A DNA stretch of 64,000 bases. It comes from an uncultured Methanoregula sp. Its GTDB lineage: Archaea; Halobacteriota; Methanomicrobia; Methanomicrobiales; Methanospirillaceae. The DNA is taken from assembly GCF_963677065.1 (NCBI RefSeq), contig NZ_OY781872.1:987419-1051418 (forward strand). The letters run 5' to 3'. The notes beneath the pieces were generated by a model. That model was given only the letters and a program-made list of their open reading frames with translations, ran no database searches and was not told where the DNA came from. Shown in pieces: positions 54,397 to 63,438 of the stretch (its first letter is position 1; every line of letters begins with the position of its first letter). The position numbers and the translations under genes were made by a program.

Positions 54397-56159
54397 GCTG
54401 CCGACCTCAGGGTGTTGAACTCAGCGTCCATCTGCTTCTCGATCTTGGCGAGTTCGGGCTTGTACTCCTTGATGAACTTGATCTGGGGCAACTCGTTCTT
54501 GGCCTTGACCGTATTGATCTGTGCCGGGCTGACGCCAGCGAGCTGGGCTGCGTAGGCAAGGTCTGCGAAGGTCTTGATCGCCTTCATCATGTCGTACTGT
54601 TTCTTCATATCACAGAACGTGTCGACTGCGTCGTAAGCGTTCTGCTGGAGGAAGATCTCACGAATCATACGGGCAACTTCGATCGTCACCTGCTCTGACT
54701 CGGGCAGAGCGTCGGAACCAACGAGCTGCACGATCTCCTGGAGTTCTGCCTCCTTCTGGAGGACTTCCATGGCCCAGGACCGGATCTTGTTCCAGTCGGG
54801 CGAGACTTCCCGGTCATAGTAATCGTGGAGAGCCTCGAGATAGAGGGAGTAGGAGTTGAGCCAGTTGATAGCCGGGAAGTGCCGGCGCTGGGAGAGTTTC
54901 GCATCCAGTGCCCAGAAGACTTTCACGATACGCAGGGTGTTCTGGGTGACCGGCTCCGAGAAGTCTCCGCCGGGCGGGGATACTGCCCCGATAACCGAGA
55001 CCGACCCGGAGGCACCATTGAGGGTCTCGACAAGGCCGGCCCGCTCGTAGAACTCCGAGAGGCGGGCTGCAAGGTATGCAGGATATCCTTCTTCACCGGG
55101 CATCTCTTCGAGACGCGAGGAGATCTCACGCATGGCTTCTGCCCAGCGGGAAGTCGAGTCCGCCATCAGGGATACGTCGTACCCCATGTCACGGAAGTAT
55201 TCCGCGATGGTGATACCAGTGTATACCGATGCTTCACGGGCAGCGACCGGCATGTTGGAGGTGTTTGCGATGAGCACCGTCCGCTCCATGAGGGGCTTTC
55301 CGGACTTGGGGTCTTCGAGGTGAGGGAATTCGGTCAGAACTTCTGTCATCTCGTTGCCGCGTTCACCGCAGCCGATGTAGACCACGATCTCGGCATCCGA
55401 CCACTTGGCCAGCTGCTGCTGGGTAACGGTCTTGCCGCTCCCGAACGGGCCGGGAATTGCTGCAGTGCCACCCTTTGCAATCGGGAAGAGACCGTCGAGG
55501 ATACGCTGACCGGTGATCAGGGGAATCGTCGGGTTCTTCTTCTCTTTCACGGGGCGGGGGACACGGACCGGCCAGCGCTGGATCATCGGGTATTCGCGGC
55601 CGTCTTCGAGAACACAGATGGTCTCGTCAACCGTGAAGTCCCCGCTCTTGATAGTCTTGACAACCCCAGGCTTTGCATTGGGGGGGAGCATGATCTTCTG
55701 GACGATGTTCGTTTCCTGAACTTCGCCGAGAACTGCGCCCGGTTCGATCTTGTCGCCGGCTTTCACTACCGGTTTGAAGGTCCACTTCTTTTCATGGGAG
55801 AGGCCGGGAGCGGTTACACCACGCTGGATGAAGTTGCCCATCTTGTCCACGAGGACTTCCAGAGGACGCTGGATGCCATCGTAGATACTGGTCAGGAGAC
55901 CAGGGCCGAGTTCAACCGCGAGCGACAGACCGGTGTTGGTTACCGGTTCACCCGGGCGGATACCTGACGTATCCTCGTATACCTGGATGATGACGCTATC
56001 GCCCTGGATCTTGATGACTTCTCCCATCAGCGCTTCTTTGCCGACCTTCACCACATCGTACATGTGGGCGTCAAGGTTGACTGCCGTAACGACAGGGCCG
56101 GCGATCCTTTTCAGGACCCCTTGTTTTGTCTCTTTTGCTTGTTTTCCTTTTACTTCCAC
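54393..56159 (-). CDS. atpA: A1AO ATP synthase subunit A (catalytic)
   Basis: This is the 588-aa catalytic subunit. The P-loop GPFGSGKT is at about residues 234-241, followed by [17 protein letters not shown]. The non-homologous insert typical of A/V-type subunits is at about 115-195. The start is GTG at 56159, overlapping the end of atpF by 10 bases. GGTG lies seven bases upstream of that start. It has no intein. Confidence 0.97.
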   Translation of the reverse strand: MEVKGKQAKETKQGVLKRIAGPVVTAVNLDAHMYDVVKVGKEALMGEVIKIQGDSVIIQVYEDTSGIRPGEPVTNTGLSLAVELGPGLLTSIYDGIQRPLEVLVDKMGNFIQRGVTAPGLSHEKKWTFKPVVKAGDKIEPGAVLGEVQETNIVQKIMLPPNAKPGVVKTIKSGDFTVDETICVLEDGREYPMIQRWPVRVPRPVKEKKNPTIPLITGQRILDGLFPIAKGGTAAIPGPFGSGKTVTQQQLAKWSDAEIVVYIGCGERGNEMTEVLTEFPHLEDPKSGKPLMERTVLIANTSNMPVAAREASVYTGITIAEYFRDMGYDVSLMADSTSRWAEAMREISSRLEEMPGEEGYPAYLAARLSEFYERAGLVETLNGASGSVSVIGAVSPPGGDFSEPVTQNTLRIVKVFWALDAKLSQRRHFPAINWLNSYSLYLEALHDYYDREVSPDWNKIRSWAMEVLQKEAELQEIVQLVGSDALPESEQVTIEVARMIREIFLQQNAYDAVDTFCDMKKQYDMMKAIKTFADLAYAAQLAGVSPAQINTVKAKNELPQIKFIKEYKPELAKIEKQMDAEFNTLRSAA

Positions 56160-56452
56160 AGATCAACACCCACCGATCTCTTGATTCTCTCCCGCATGGA
56201 GAGTCCCCCTTCTTCGCCTCCGATGGCAATAACTGTCGGTTTGACGGAGTTTTCCAGTGTAACGCGAAGTTTCCTGGGGATGCGGTCCATATCGCTGCTG
56301 TTGAGGACAAGGATGCCGACATCGTTGTCCGCGAGAACGCTGGTGACGTGTTCGGTCAGTTTCTCGTCGCTCTCCGCAGCATAGGTCTTGCGGATGCCTG
56401 CGAGCCGGAACCCGAGGATGAACTCACTGTTGCCGATAACTGCGATCTCCAT
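56150..56452 (-). CDS. atpF: A1AO ATP synthase subunit F
   Basis: This is a 100-aa subunit F, the small alpha/beta central-stalk protein: [23 protein letters not shown] and [15 protein letters not shown] match the family. It ends with a short basic C-terminus. It abuts the atpC stop with no spacing and overlaps atpA by 10 bases, so translation is coupled. Confidence 0.95.
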   Translation of the reverse strand: MEIAVIGNSEFILGFRLAGIRKTYAAESDEKLTEHVTSVLADNDVGILVLNSSDMDRIPRKLRVTLENSVKPTVIAIGGEEGGLSMRERIKRSVGVDLWK

Positions 56453-57502
56453 TTACATCACCAGGTAATCCACAATCTTCTCCGAGGGGAGTTTTGACTC
56501 CTTTCCCCGTGCGAGCGCCCGCAGGTTGAAGACTTCGTACTTCTTCTTCTCCAGATACACGAGGATCGGGTGGATGGAGAACGGGTTGCGTTTGGACATC
56601 TTCTCCATCTGGGCCAGCTGCACGCGGGTGAGCCGGGCCTCGATATCGTGGACCTGTGCCTTTCCTTTCAGTTCATCGAGCAGTGCGTGCAGGTCATCGT
56701 TGCGGATGTTGGCCTTGAGCATATCAATGAACTCGTTCGTGTCCTTGATGGCATTCAGGCTTGCAAAGTCCGTCACCGTAAGACTGCCGCCGGGGATGAA
56801 CATGTCGCGGGCATCCTCCTGGATGGTATCCGCCCGGAGCCGGAAGAGGGTTTTCACGTTCTTGATGTCTATCTCGAGCTGGATATAGGCAAGGAACGGG
56901 GCTCCCCCTTTGACACCGGTCTTCGCATCGTTGATGATGTTTGCGTAGAGGTGCTTGTAGAGTTCATTCTCCATGTGGGAGAACGAGCCGGCTTCCTTTG
57001 CTGCGGGATACTCCCGTGCGAGCACCGGGTACATCCGGTGAGCCTTGAGCATCTCGATGACCCGGTCGGGGCTCTCCTCTGAGAGCATACGGTCAAGGAT
57101 AGTCTTGTCCAAGCTGCCGGCCGGAACAAGGATCTCCTTGATCTTGCCGGGTTTCTCACCCTGCATCTTGCCCCGCAGGATGGTTAAGACATTCTGGATG
57201 TCCCAGCGCCGGAGATACACCTGCGTGAACTGTTTTAAGGTCCCGGGGGTGATCTCCTGGATCTTCTGGTATTCCTTGGCAAGGTTCCAGCTGAGCGCGA
57301 CTTCGATTAAGTCGATTCCCTTGAACGTGGTCCCGAGCTCGTCGATCTCCTGTTTGTATTCGGTTTCTCCGATGATACGGGTGATTTCAGAGACGCTCAT
57401 GTTGAGCATCCGCTGGTACTCCTCTTTGGGGAGGAGTTTGGATTTCCTCATCCGCATCCTGGTACACACGTAAATGTACGGTGCTGAGATATTCACACCC
57501 AT
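56453..57502 (-). CDS. atpC: A1AO ATP synthase subunit C
   Basis: This is the 349-aa funnel-shaped subunit C (d in V-ATPase), which couples the central stalk to the K ring. YIYVCTRMRMRKSKLLPKEEY is the usual N-terminal signature. It has three tandem helical domains. VVPSSS-type loops are absent. It is placed between atpE and atpF as in Methanosarcina ahaC. Confidence 0.95.
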   Translation of the reverse strand: MGVNISAPYIYVCTRMRMRKSKLLPKEEYQRMLNMSVSEITRIIGETEYKQEIDELGTTFKGIDLIEVALSWNLAKEYQKIQEITPGTLKQFTQVYLRRWDIQNVLTILRGKMQGEKPGKIKEILVPAGSLDKTILDRMLSEESPDRVIEMLKAHRMYPVLAREYPAAKEAGSFSHMENELYKHLYANIINDAKTGVKGGAPFLAYIQLEIDIKNVKTLFRLRADTIQEDARDMFIPGGSLTVTDFASLNAIKDTNEFIDMLKANIRNDDLHALLDELKGKAQVHDIEARLTRVQLAQMEKMSKRNPFSIHPILVYLEKKKYEVFNLRALARGKESKLPSEKIVDYLVM

Positions 57503-57514
57503 ACGCGGACCTCC

Positions 57515-58093
57515 TTATCCAAACAGGATATCAGATGCATCCTTCAACCCGGATTCCCATACACGTGCAAGGAATGTGCGATAACTGTAATCAATCTGCA
57601 GTGCACCCCCCTCACCTTCGATCAGGATCCCGCCGTCAATATCGACCGGTTCGCCGACCTTGAACCCGGCAAACTCTGCATGCTCGGCGATGACTGCTTT
57701 TGCTGCCGGAACATCGCGGGCATTGCAGAAGATCGTACCGGAGGGGATCTCTTTCTTGGCCTCGGTGAGGAGTTTCTTGATGGCTTCACGATGGAAGCTT
57801 TCAGGGAGTGCGGCGATCTCTTTCCGGGTGGCCTCGTACACCTGGTCGAGGAGTGCTTTCTGCGTGTTGAGAAGCTCCCGCTTGACGAGCAGGTTTGCCG
57901 CCGATACGTCCTGGCTGACAAGGTGGGTTGCCTGTTTTGCAACCTCCTCTTCGGCCGCGATCTTGATCGCGTCGGACTTCTTGGTGGCGGCTGCGAGAAT
58001 CTGGTCTGCTTCGGCTTTGGATTCAGCCCTGACCTTATCCGCCTCGGATCTGCCTTTTGCCCTGATTTCTTCTACTACTGCTTCCAGTCCCAT
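57515..58093 (-). CDS. atpE: A1AO ATP synthase subunit E
   Basis: This is the 192-aa peripheral-stalk subunit E. It has an N-terminal Ala/Lys/Glu-rich coiled coil (AVVEEIRAKGRSEADKVRAES), pairing with subunit H, and a compact C-terminal domain with GGILIEGEGGALQIDYSYRTFL. It holds the A3B3 head to subunit I. Normal length; 12 bases from both neighbours. Confidence 0.94.
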   Translation of the reverse strand: MGLEAVVEEIRAKGRSEADKVRAESKAEADQILAAATKKSDAIKIAAEEEVAKQATHLVSQDVSAANLLVKRELLNTQKALLDQVYEATRKEIAALPESFHREAIKKLLTEAKKEIPSGTIFCNARDVPAAKAVIAEHAEFAGFKVGEPVDIDGGILIEGEGGALQIDYSYRTFLARVWESGLKDASDILFG

Positions 58094-58105
58094 TGTCTGC
58101 TCCGT

Positions 58106-58369
58106 TTAGAACAACAGCAGGAGACCAACGACGAGACCGAAGATAACGATGGTTTCCGGAATAACGGTGAAGAGAAGACCCAGACCGAAGAAGTCCTTGT
58201 TCTCGGCGATTGCACCGACTGCTGCTGCGCCGATACCCATCTCAGCCACACCGGTACCGACACCGGTAAGACCAACGGCAAGCCCGGCGCCGATTGCCTT
58301 CATTCCCATCTGCGATGCCTGAATTGTTGCGAGATCTGTTGCTGCTACTGCTACTACTTCTGCTGCCAT
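58106..58369 (-). CDS. atpK: A1AO ATP synthase proteolipid subunit K
   Basis: This is an 87-aa two-helix c-ring subunit. Helix 1 is IGAGLAVGLTGVGTGVAEMG and helix 2 is LLFTVIPETIVIFGLVVG. The ion-binding Glu in PET is conserved. It is a single hairpin, not the duplicated or larger K found in some archaea. The motif is compatible with either H+ or Na+ coupling; the sequence alone does not decide. Confidence 0.95.
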   Translation of the reverse strand: MAAEVVAVAATDLATIQASQMGMKAIGAGLAVGLTGVGTGVAEMGIGAAAVGAIAENKDFFGLGLLFTVIPETIVIFGLVVGLLLLF

Positions 58370-58372
58370 AAT

Positions 58373-60346
58373 TTAATCCTCCGTAAATTTCCTTTTCATT
58401 CCGAATGGAACGTACTTTTTGCCTCCACCTTTGTAGAACTTGGTGAAGAATTCAACATAGTGCAAACGGATCGAGTGGAGTCCGCCACCCAGGATGCCAA
58501 GTGCCAGGTTCAGGGTATGCCCGAGCAGGAAAATGATGACACCGACAAGGATGATAAACACACCGACAATAGTGAGATTTGCGAGCTGGGGCTTGATGAA
58601 CATCCCGATTGCCATGTAATTGACGACCATCGCGATGGCAACGGATGAAAGCCCGACTGCCACGAGACGTGCATAGGAAAGCACGTGGGAGATGATAGTG
58701 GGCAGTTCGATAACTTCAAGAACGGAATCCCATGCAATACAGATGACACCGATAAGGATGAGCGCTCCTCCGATGAATGTACCGACATTGAATCCGGCTG
58801 CCACGACCGGCAGTTTGGTAAGGTTCGGCATATATGGCATTGCCACGTTCGACCAGATGGCGATGAGGATACCCCACATCACGGCAAGCCAGCCGAAATT
58901 GGCCACAACCGCCTTGGTGCGGTGGGTGCCGTGATCCTGCTTTGCGTGATTATACATGCCAAGGACCCGGCCGAGCGTGATATGCAGGATACCGATCCAG
59001 ATGGACATGATCATCAGTGCGGGAATCGCCGGGCCAGCACCGCCTTCTGCGCCGCCACCAATGAGCAGGTGCCGGGAGAAGATAATCGGGTGCCACGGGA
59101 GTTCGAATCCAAGACACTCGCTGAAAAGCAGACCAAATATGATGCTTGAGATGGCTGCGTTCCGGAGCACTTTCAAGAACATCTGCCCGTCTTCGCCTTT
59201 CATCATCTTCCGCAGGCCAAAGCACATCAGAAGAAGAATCAGGCCGTAACCGACATCCCCGAGGATCAGACCAAAGAAGATCGGGAACACGATGGCGAGC
59301 ATCAGCGTCGGGTCGACTTCGGTGTACTTGGGGCGGGAGTAAACGTCCATGAGCATCTGTGCGGGTTTAGCAAAGTTCGGGTTGTTGTACTCCACCGGTA
59401 CCGAGTCGTGCTCGAGATCGGTCGGGAGCACCGTGACATAGATTTTGCCACCGGTTGCCTGAACCAGCGAGTTGCTGACGGATTCAACCTTGTCCGAAGG
59501 AACCCATCCCTCTGCAACAAAGGTCTGTTTTGTTGTCGCAAACCGGAGCGGAGCTTCGGTCTGTTCGACTTCTGATTTCAGGTACTCCTCGCAGGCTGCA
59601 AGGAACTCGGCATGCTTCTTCTTGACATCCTCGAGTTTTGCATTGATCCCGGCAATCTCTTTTGCGAGTTCCTGGACCTGCCCTGAGTAGTAGTCGATAC
59701 GCGACTGCGGGGAACCGGATTCTTCAGGAATAGAAACCGACTGGAACCCTGCCTCCTGGAGCGTGCGTTCGACGTCTCCCCGCTGCTCGTTTGGAACAAC
59801 GACAACGAGGAAGCTTTTCTCTTTGCCCTTGGAAAAGTGCATTTCGCAGGGCACGGAAAGTGAAATTTCCGCTGGAACATAGCCGGCGAGAACCGTGAAT
59901 CTTCTGTAACCGTGATACAGATCCAGGTCAACCGGAATGCTCACAAACGGGGTGATCTCCCCAATCTTCTGTTCGAATTCCTTGAGCTTTGCATCAAGTT
60001 TCGAGCGTCGGACTGTCAGATTCTCGACTTCCTGTTCAAGAACCGGAAGTTCCCGTTCGATCTTCGATTTCAGCTCGACCCGCTTGCAGGTTTTCGCCGA
60101 ATCTACCTCATCACACTGAACGGATACCGCACTTGTGATGGCCCGGATCTTGATGAGATCCGCGGACTTTTCGCTTGCTCCCGGAAGAGGTGTACCTATC
60201 TTAAAGCCCTCGTAGCCTTCCTGTCCCTGATCGACATATTCCTCGATGTGGAACAGATTATGACGGTAGAGTTCCGTAATAACCGGGGCCATCTGGTCCC
60301 GCGAGGCTGCGATGAGGAGCCGGCTCATCTGCTCAGGCTTTAACAT
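58373..60346 (-). CDS. atpI: A1AO ATP synthase subunit I
   Basis: This is the 657-aa a-subunit homologue, which carries the ion half-channels. A cytoplasmic coiled-coil region (about 1-320) binds the E/H stalks. Seven or eight helices follow, beginning near FPIFFGLILGDVGYGLILLLMCFGLRKMM. It ends FTKFYKGGGKKYVPFG. It overlaps atpH by 14 bases. Confidence 0.96.
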   Translation of the reverse strand: MLKPEQMSRLLIAASRDQMAPVITELYRHNLFHIEEYVDQGQEGYEGFKIGTPLPGASEKSADLIKIRAITSAVSVQCDEVDSAKTCKRVELKSKIERELPVLEQEVENLTVRRSKLDAKLKEFEQKIGEITPFVSIPVDLDLYHGYRRFTVLAGYVPAEISLSVPCEMHFSKGKEKSFLVVVVPNEQRGDVERTLQEAGFQSVSIPEESGSPQSRIDYYSGQVQELAKEIAGINAKLEDVKKKHAEFLAACEEYLKSEVEQTEAPLRFATTKQTFVAEGWVPSDKVESVSNSLVQATGGKIYVTVLPTDLEHDSVPVEYNNPNFAKPAQMLMDVYSRPKYTEVDPTLMLAIVFPIFFGLILGDVGYGLILLLMCFGLRKMMKGEDGQMFLKVLRNAAISSIIFGLLFSECLGFELPWHPIIFSRHLLIGGGAEGGAGPAIPALMIMSIWIGILHITLGRVLGMYNHAKQDHGTHRTKAVVANFGWLAVMWGILIAIWSNVAMPYMPNLTKLPVVAAGFNVGTFIGGALILIGVICIAWDSVLEVIELPTIISHVLSYARLVAVGLSSVAIAMVVNYMAIGMFIKPQLANLTIVGVFIILVGVIIFLLGHTLNLALGILGGGLHSIRLHYVEFFTKFYKGGGKKYVPFGMKRKFTED

Positions 60347-60662
60347 GCAGCTGCTCCTTAAACCGCAAAACCAGCAGCTGCACTGCTTTTGAAAGGTTCT
60401 GTTCGCCTTTCGCCTTGAGTGCTGCTGCGCGCTGATTACCGCCTTTTATGATTTCAGCGTGCTTAAGTGCCGCCTGGTGCCGTGCTTCTTCCAGTTTCAG
60501 CTTTTTGTATTGTTCTGCATTGCTCTGCGCTTTTGTTACCAGATTGTCAGCTTCAAGCTCGGCCTGAGAATGCTTCGTCTTCTTCTCTTCCTGAGCCTTG
60601 CTGATCATGGCCTGGTACTCTTCTTCAGCTTTCTTGATGTCTCTTAGGACCTCAGTCTTCAT
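60333..60662 (-). CDS. atpH: A1AO ATP synthase subunit H
   Basis: This is a 109-aa peripheral-stalk coiled coil. It is almost all helix with heptad-like Ala/Leu/Lys/Glu pattern (DIKKAEEEYQAMISKAQEEKKTKHSQAEL) and a C-terminal KAVQLLVLRFKEQL. It pairs with subunit E. First gene of the operon, preceded by GGAGGG at 60668-60673 and a TATA box. Confidence 0.93.
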   Translation of the reverse strand: MKTEVLRDIKKAEEEYQAMISKAQEEKKTKHSQAELEADNLVTKAQSNAEQYKKLKLEEARHQAALKHAEIIKGGNQRAAALKAKGEQNLSKAVQLLVLRFKEQLHVKA

Positions 60663-60704
60663 CCAACCCTCCTCTCACGGCAGTACAATAATAGGTGAAA
60701 AAAA

Positions 60705-60714
60705 CCATATATGT
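60705..60714 (-). promoter_or_regulatory. Likely TATA box of the atp operon
   Basis: ACATATATGG on the minus strand lies 43-52 bases before the atpH start. Initiation about 25 bases on would leave a leader of some 20 bases containing the GGAGGG site. A second candidate, TTTTTATATAAG at about 60743-60754, lies further upstream. The whole promoter must fit in the 114-base gap to the next gene. Confidence 0.5.
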
Positions 60715-60776
60715 ATTGTCATTTTCAATCAATTGGGCAGATCTTATATAAAAACGCGGAGGAATCCAGAGAGATA

Positions 60777-61250
60777 TCAGCAAAATTCGGTTATTATCCG
60801 GTTTTTTACGTATCGTATGGCCGCATTTCCGGGCACGCCGGAGATCTCAACACTTCCGGCATGCCCTGTCAATACGAGTCCGGTCAGCTCGTTACTGGAA
60901 CAGATGAGATGCTGTTCCGGATGGGTGCCCCTGCGGATTGTACAGCTGGTATTGATGACGGGCCCGACCGATACAAGATAGGAAAAGCGTTTTGATCCAG
61001 GATGATCTTTCGGGAGGACGATGAGGGGCAAGCGGTATGTCCTGACAAACTCGGCAAGCATACAGGCCGGTTCCAGGGCCCCGCCCTCCGGCGCCGAGAC
61101 GGCAACAAGGTCATCTGGATCTACCGTCTGGCTGTACTCGCCGTCAAACGTCTCGATACGCAGGCCGAACCGGTTGCCCGCCCGTCCGGCAAGCAAAAAA
61201 GAGTGGTCCCCGCTGATGAGCAGGAACTCATCAGCCAGTGAACAGATCAT
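60777..61250 (-). CDS. Unknown protein coupled to a zinc-ribbon gene
   Basis: This 157-aa soluble protein has no recognised domain. It alternates short beta strands with turns (FLLISGDHSFLLAGRAGNRFGLRI, PLIVLPKDHPGSKRFSYLVSVG) and has Cys residues at 3, 63, 102 and 116 or nearby, plus a C-terminal Cys. Its ATG overlaps the stop of the upstream 55-aa zinc ribbon (ATGA), so the two are made together. It follows pilus-type motor genes; any link is inference. Confidence 0.65.
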   Translation of the reverse strand: MICSLADEFLLISGDHSFLLAGRAGNRFGLRIETFDGEYSQTVDPDDLVAVSAPEGGALEPACMLAEFVRTYRLPLIVLPKDHPGSKRFSYLVSVGPVINTSCTIRRGTHPEQHLICSSNELTGLVLTGHAGSVEISGVPGNAAIRYVKNRIITEFC

Positions 61251-61414
61251 AGTTCCTTAACGTCATCAGATCCGCAGTTGGGGCAGATCGGTTTCTTGTT
61301 CGGGTTGATGTTCAGGAACTTCTCCTCGCAGTCATTGCACCGGTAACTTTTCCCCTTCACCCGGTTATCGTCAAAATTGAGGTCCCCCGTTGGTCCCCCG
61401 CCGACAGTACACAC
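61247..61414 (-). CDS. 55-aa zinc-ribbon protein
   Basis: This short reading frame is supported by a GTG start at 61414 with GAGGTG eight or so bases upstream and by an ATGA overlap with the next gene. The protein has two CxxC knuckles, YRCNDCEEKFLNINPNKKP and ICPNCGSDDVKEL, in a rubredoxin-like/zinc-ribbon pattern. It likely binds one zinc or iron. Such tiny ribbons often bind RNA, DNA or a partner protein. Confidence 0.75.
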   Translation of the reverse strand: MCTVGGGPTGDLNFDDNRVKGKSYRCNDCEEKFLNINPNKKPICPNCGSDDVKEL

Positions 61415-61488
61415 CTTCGATCACCTCAATTGAGATCTTCACGGGAAGAATATAAGGGTATCTGACTTCTTTCGCTCCCTACCTGATC

Positions 61489-63438
61489 TTATGCGGTGAC
61501 ATGAGTAAAGACGAAGAAGTTGAACCCGATAAGAGCGATAACGAGGAGGATGCAGGAGTGCTTCACCCCGCTGGCGAGAGATGATTCACCCATCTGGCCG
61601 GCGATGAGTCCTGAGAAGAGGGCCTCCACGAGACACGCATGGTAAAGGAGGCGCCCGAAGACATCGATCTGGATCGCTCCCCCCATACCGGCCATAGCCC
61701 CGGTCGAGGGCATTCCTGATGGCTTGACCTGGCTGAGCACCGGCAGGAACTGGGTGACAAGAATTGCCACGACAAACAGGAAGACGAAGAATGAGAGATA
61801 CACGATTGCCGTATAAATGAACATCTCGGCAAGCCGCTTCTTCTTCAGCACTTCGGACATCTTGGCATCGCTCGATGCAATCGAGAGTACCTCCCCGATC
61901 TGGCCGCTCATCTCGCTGGCTTTGGTGATCAGGGTGACGGTACGGGCAATCGCCGGAGTGCTGATCCGCTGTTCGAACCTCATGAGTGCTTCGGTAAAAT
62001 TAGCGCCCCAGTCCATATCCCGCTTGATCCGCCGGATCTCATAACTGAGCAGCCCGAGGTTTGTGTTCACCATGATCCCGATCGCCTGGGCAACAGTCAG
62101 CCCTACCTGGTTGATGCCCGACATCCGTTCCAGGAAATCGGGAATCAGCTCCTGAATTCCCAGGACCTTTCGAGACCAGAGCTCATGGAAGATAGCATAC
62201 GGGATGAGAATAATCAGGATGGCTATGATGATGTGATCATCAACAACGCCGATATATGTCTCCATGTTCCGGTAGTGCGGGACACTGATGAAGACAAGGA
62301 TAAGATAACATACTGCAACGGGGATCGTCACGTAAAAGGTATTGTTGACGTTCATGACGAACCCCTCAAATGGGTGTTTGAGGTTGTGGACGATGTTCCG
62401 GACCCGGTCGTATTTTTTGAGCTGTTCTACCTGGTACTCTTCGTTCTCTTTCTTACGGATCCTGACATCGGTGAAGGCATGCAGCCACTTCACCTTGGTG
62501 AACCTCTCGGTCTTCTCTCCTTTGATGGAGATGAGATCGATTAAGAGGATGAAGATGAGTGACCCGATCGGCATAACTGCATAGGTAACAAGCGAGAGCT
62601 GGAGTATGGCACTCCCTCCCACAAGTCCCATGACAACCATGATGATGATGAGGAAGAGCGGTCCTGCGACAAAGAGGGTGACATACGATTCAGCGACAAG
62701 GGATAGTACGTTTAAGAACTGCTTCTGTTCGAATTTTGCCTCTTCCTGATAGATCCTTACCCGTGTGTTAAGGAAATCCGACATATCCCCGCCCCCTTCG
62801 ATAACGGAGAGAAGATCATCAAGGAAGAGTTTGAGTTTTTCTGAAGGGGTGGTCTCGGCCAGATGCCGGATGGCGGTGACAACGTCATATCCGAAAAAGT
62901 CTGAGTCCCTTACGATCTGCCGGAACTCAAGGGCAACCTCGCCATAGATGTCTGCCCGGTCCGAGAGGCAGCGGAAGATGACCATCAGCTGGGCGCCACC
63001 TTTCCGCATCGCATACATGTAGGCGACTGCGTTGTGCAGGGTGAGGTTGATCTTGATGGCCCGGTTGCCTTTCTCTATTGCAGGGAGTTTCAGGACTGCA
63101 AGATACCCGAGATAACAACCGACAAAAAAGGAGATGATGATGGCGACCAGCTGGATGTACTCGGTGGGATAAATCGTATCAAAGAAGACCGGGAGCGGGA
63201 TATTGAGAACATTGTAGATGCCCCCCCGGGTGGTCAGCATATTGAACATCAGCAGGTAACTGGCAAAGTACCCGATAATCGCAAAAAGAACACCGACTAT
63301 GAGGGAGATCCTGAGCGCCCGCCAGACATACTGCTCCAGTGTCAGCCCCACCCGGGCGGAGAGCATATCGGCGTGCAGGGTGTTATATCTTATCGGATCG
63401 CGATTGATCCATTTGCGGACGTATTCTCGTACTATCAT
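61489..63438 (-). CDS. Type II secretion F / FlaJ-like pilus assembly membrane protein
   Basis: This 649-aa membrane protein has two T2SSF domains (about 130-260 and 420-560), each with the conserved hydrophilic helical part flanked by helices. This double form is usual for archaeal type IV pilus or archaellum platform proteins. It ends with several helices. It overlaps the ATPase gene upstream (start 63438, stop 63435), so they form one machine. Whether it builds an archaellum or an adhesive pilus cannot be told here. Confidence 0.9.
   Translation of the reverse strand: MIVREYVRKWINRDPIRYNTLHADMLSARVGLTLEQYVWRALRISLIVGVLFAIIGYFASYLLMFNMLTTRGGIYNVLNIPLPVFFDTIYPTEYIQLVAIIISFFVGCYLGYLAVLKLPAIEKGNRAIKINLTLHNAVAYMYAMRKGGAQLMVIFRCLSDRADIYGEVALEFRQIVRDSDFFGYDVVTAIRHLAETTPSEKLKLFLDDLLSVIEGGGDMSDFLNTRVRIYQEEAKFEQKQFLNVLSLVAESYVTLFVAGPLFLIIIMVVMGLVGGSAILQLSLVTYAVMPIGSLIFILLIDLISIKGEKTERFTKVKWLHAFTDVRIRKKENEEYQVEQLKKYDRVRNIVHNLKHPFEGFVMNVNNTFYVTIPVAVCYLILVFISVPHYRNMETYIGVVDDHIIIAILIILIPYAIFHELWSRKVLGIQELIPDFLERMSGINQVGLTVAQAIGIMVNTNLGLLSYEIRRIKRDMDWGANFTEALMRFEQRISTPAIARTVTLITKASEMSGQIGEVLSIASSDAKMSEVLKKKRLAEMFIYTAIVYLSFFVFLFVVAILVTQFLPVLSQVKPSGMPSTGAMAGMGGAIQIDVFGRLLYHACLVEALFSGLIAGQMGESSLASGVKHSCILLVIALIGFNFFVFTHVTA

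Noticed and set aside
54825..55967. 380-aa frame opposite atpA
   Set aside because: It is a shadow of the GC-rich atpA codons on the other strand, with no family similarity.
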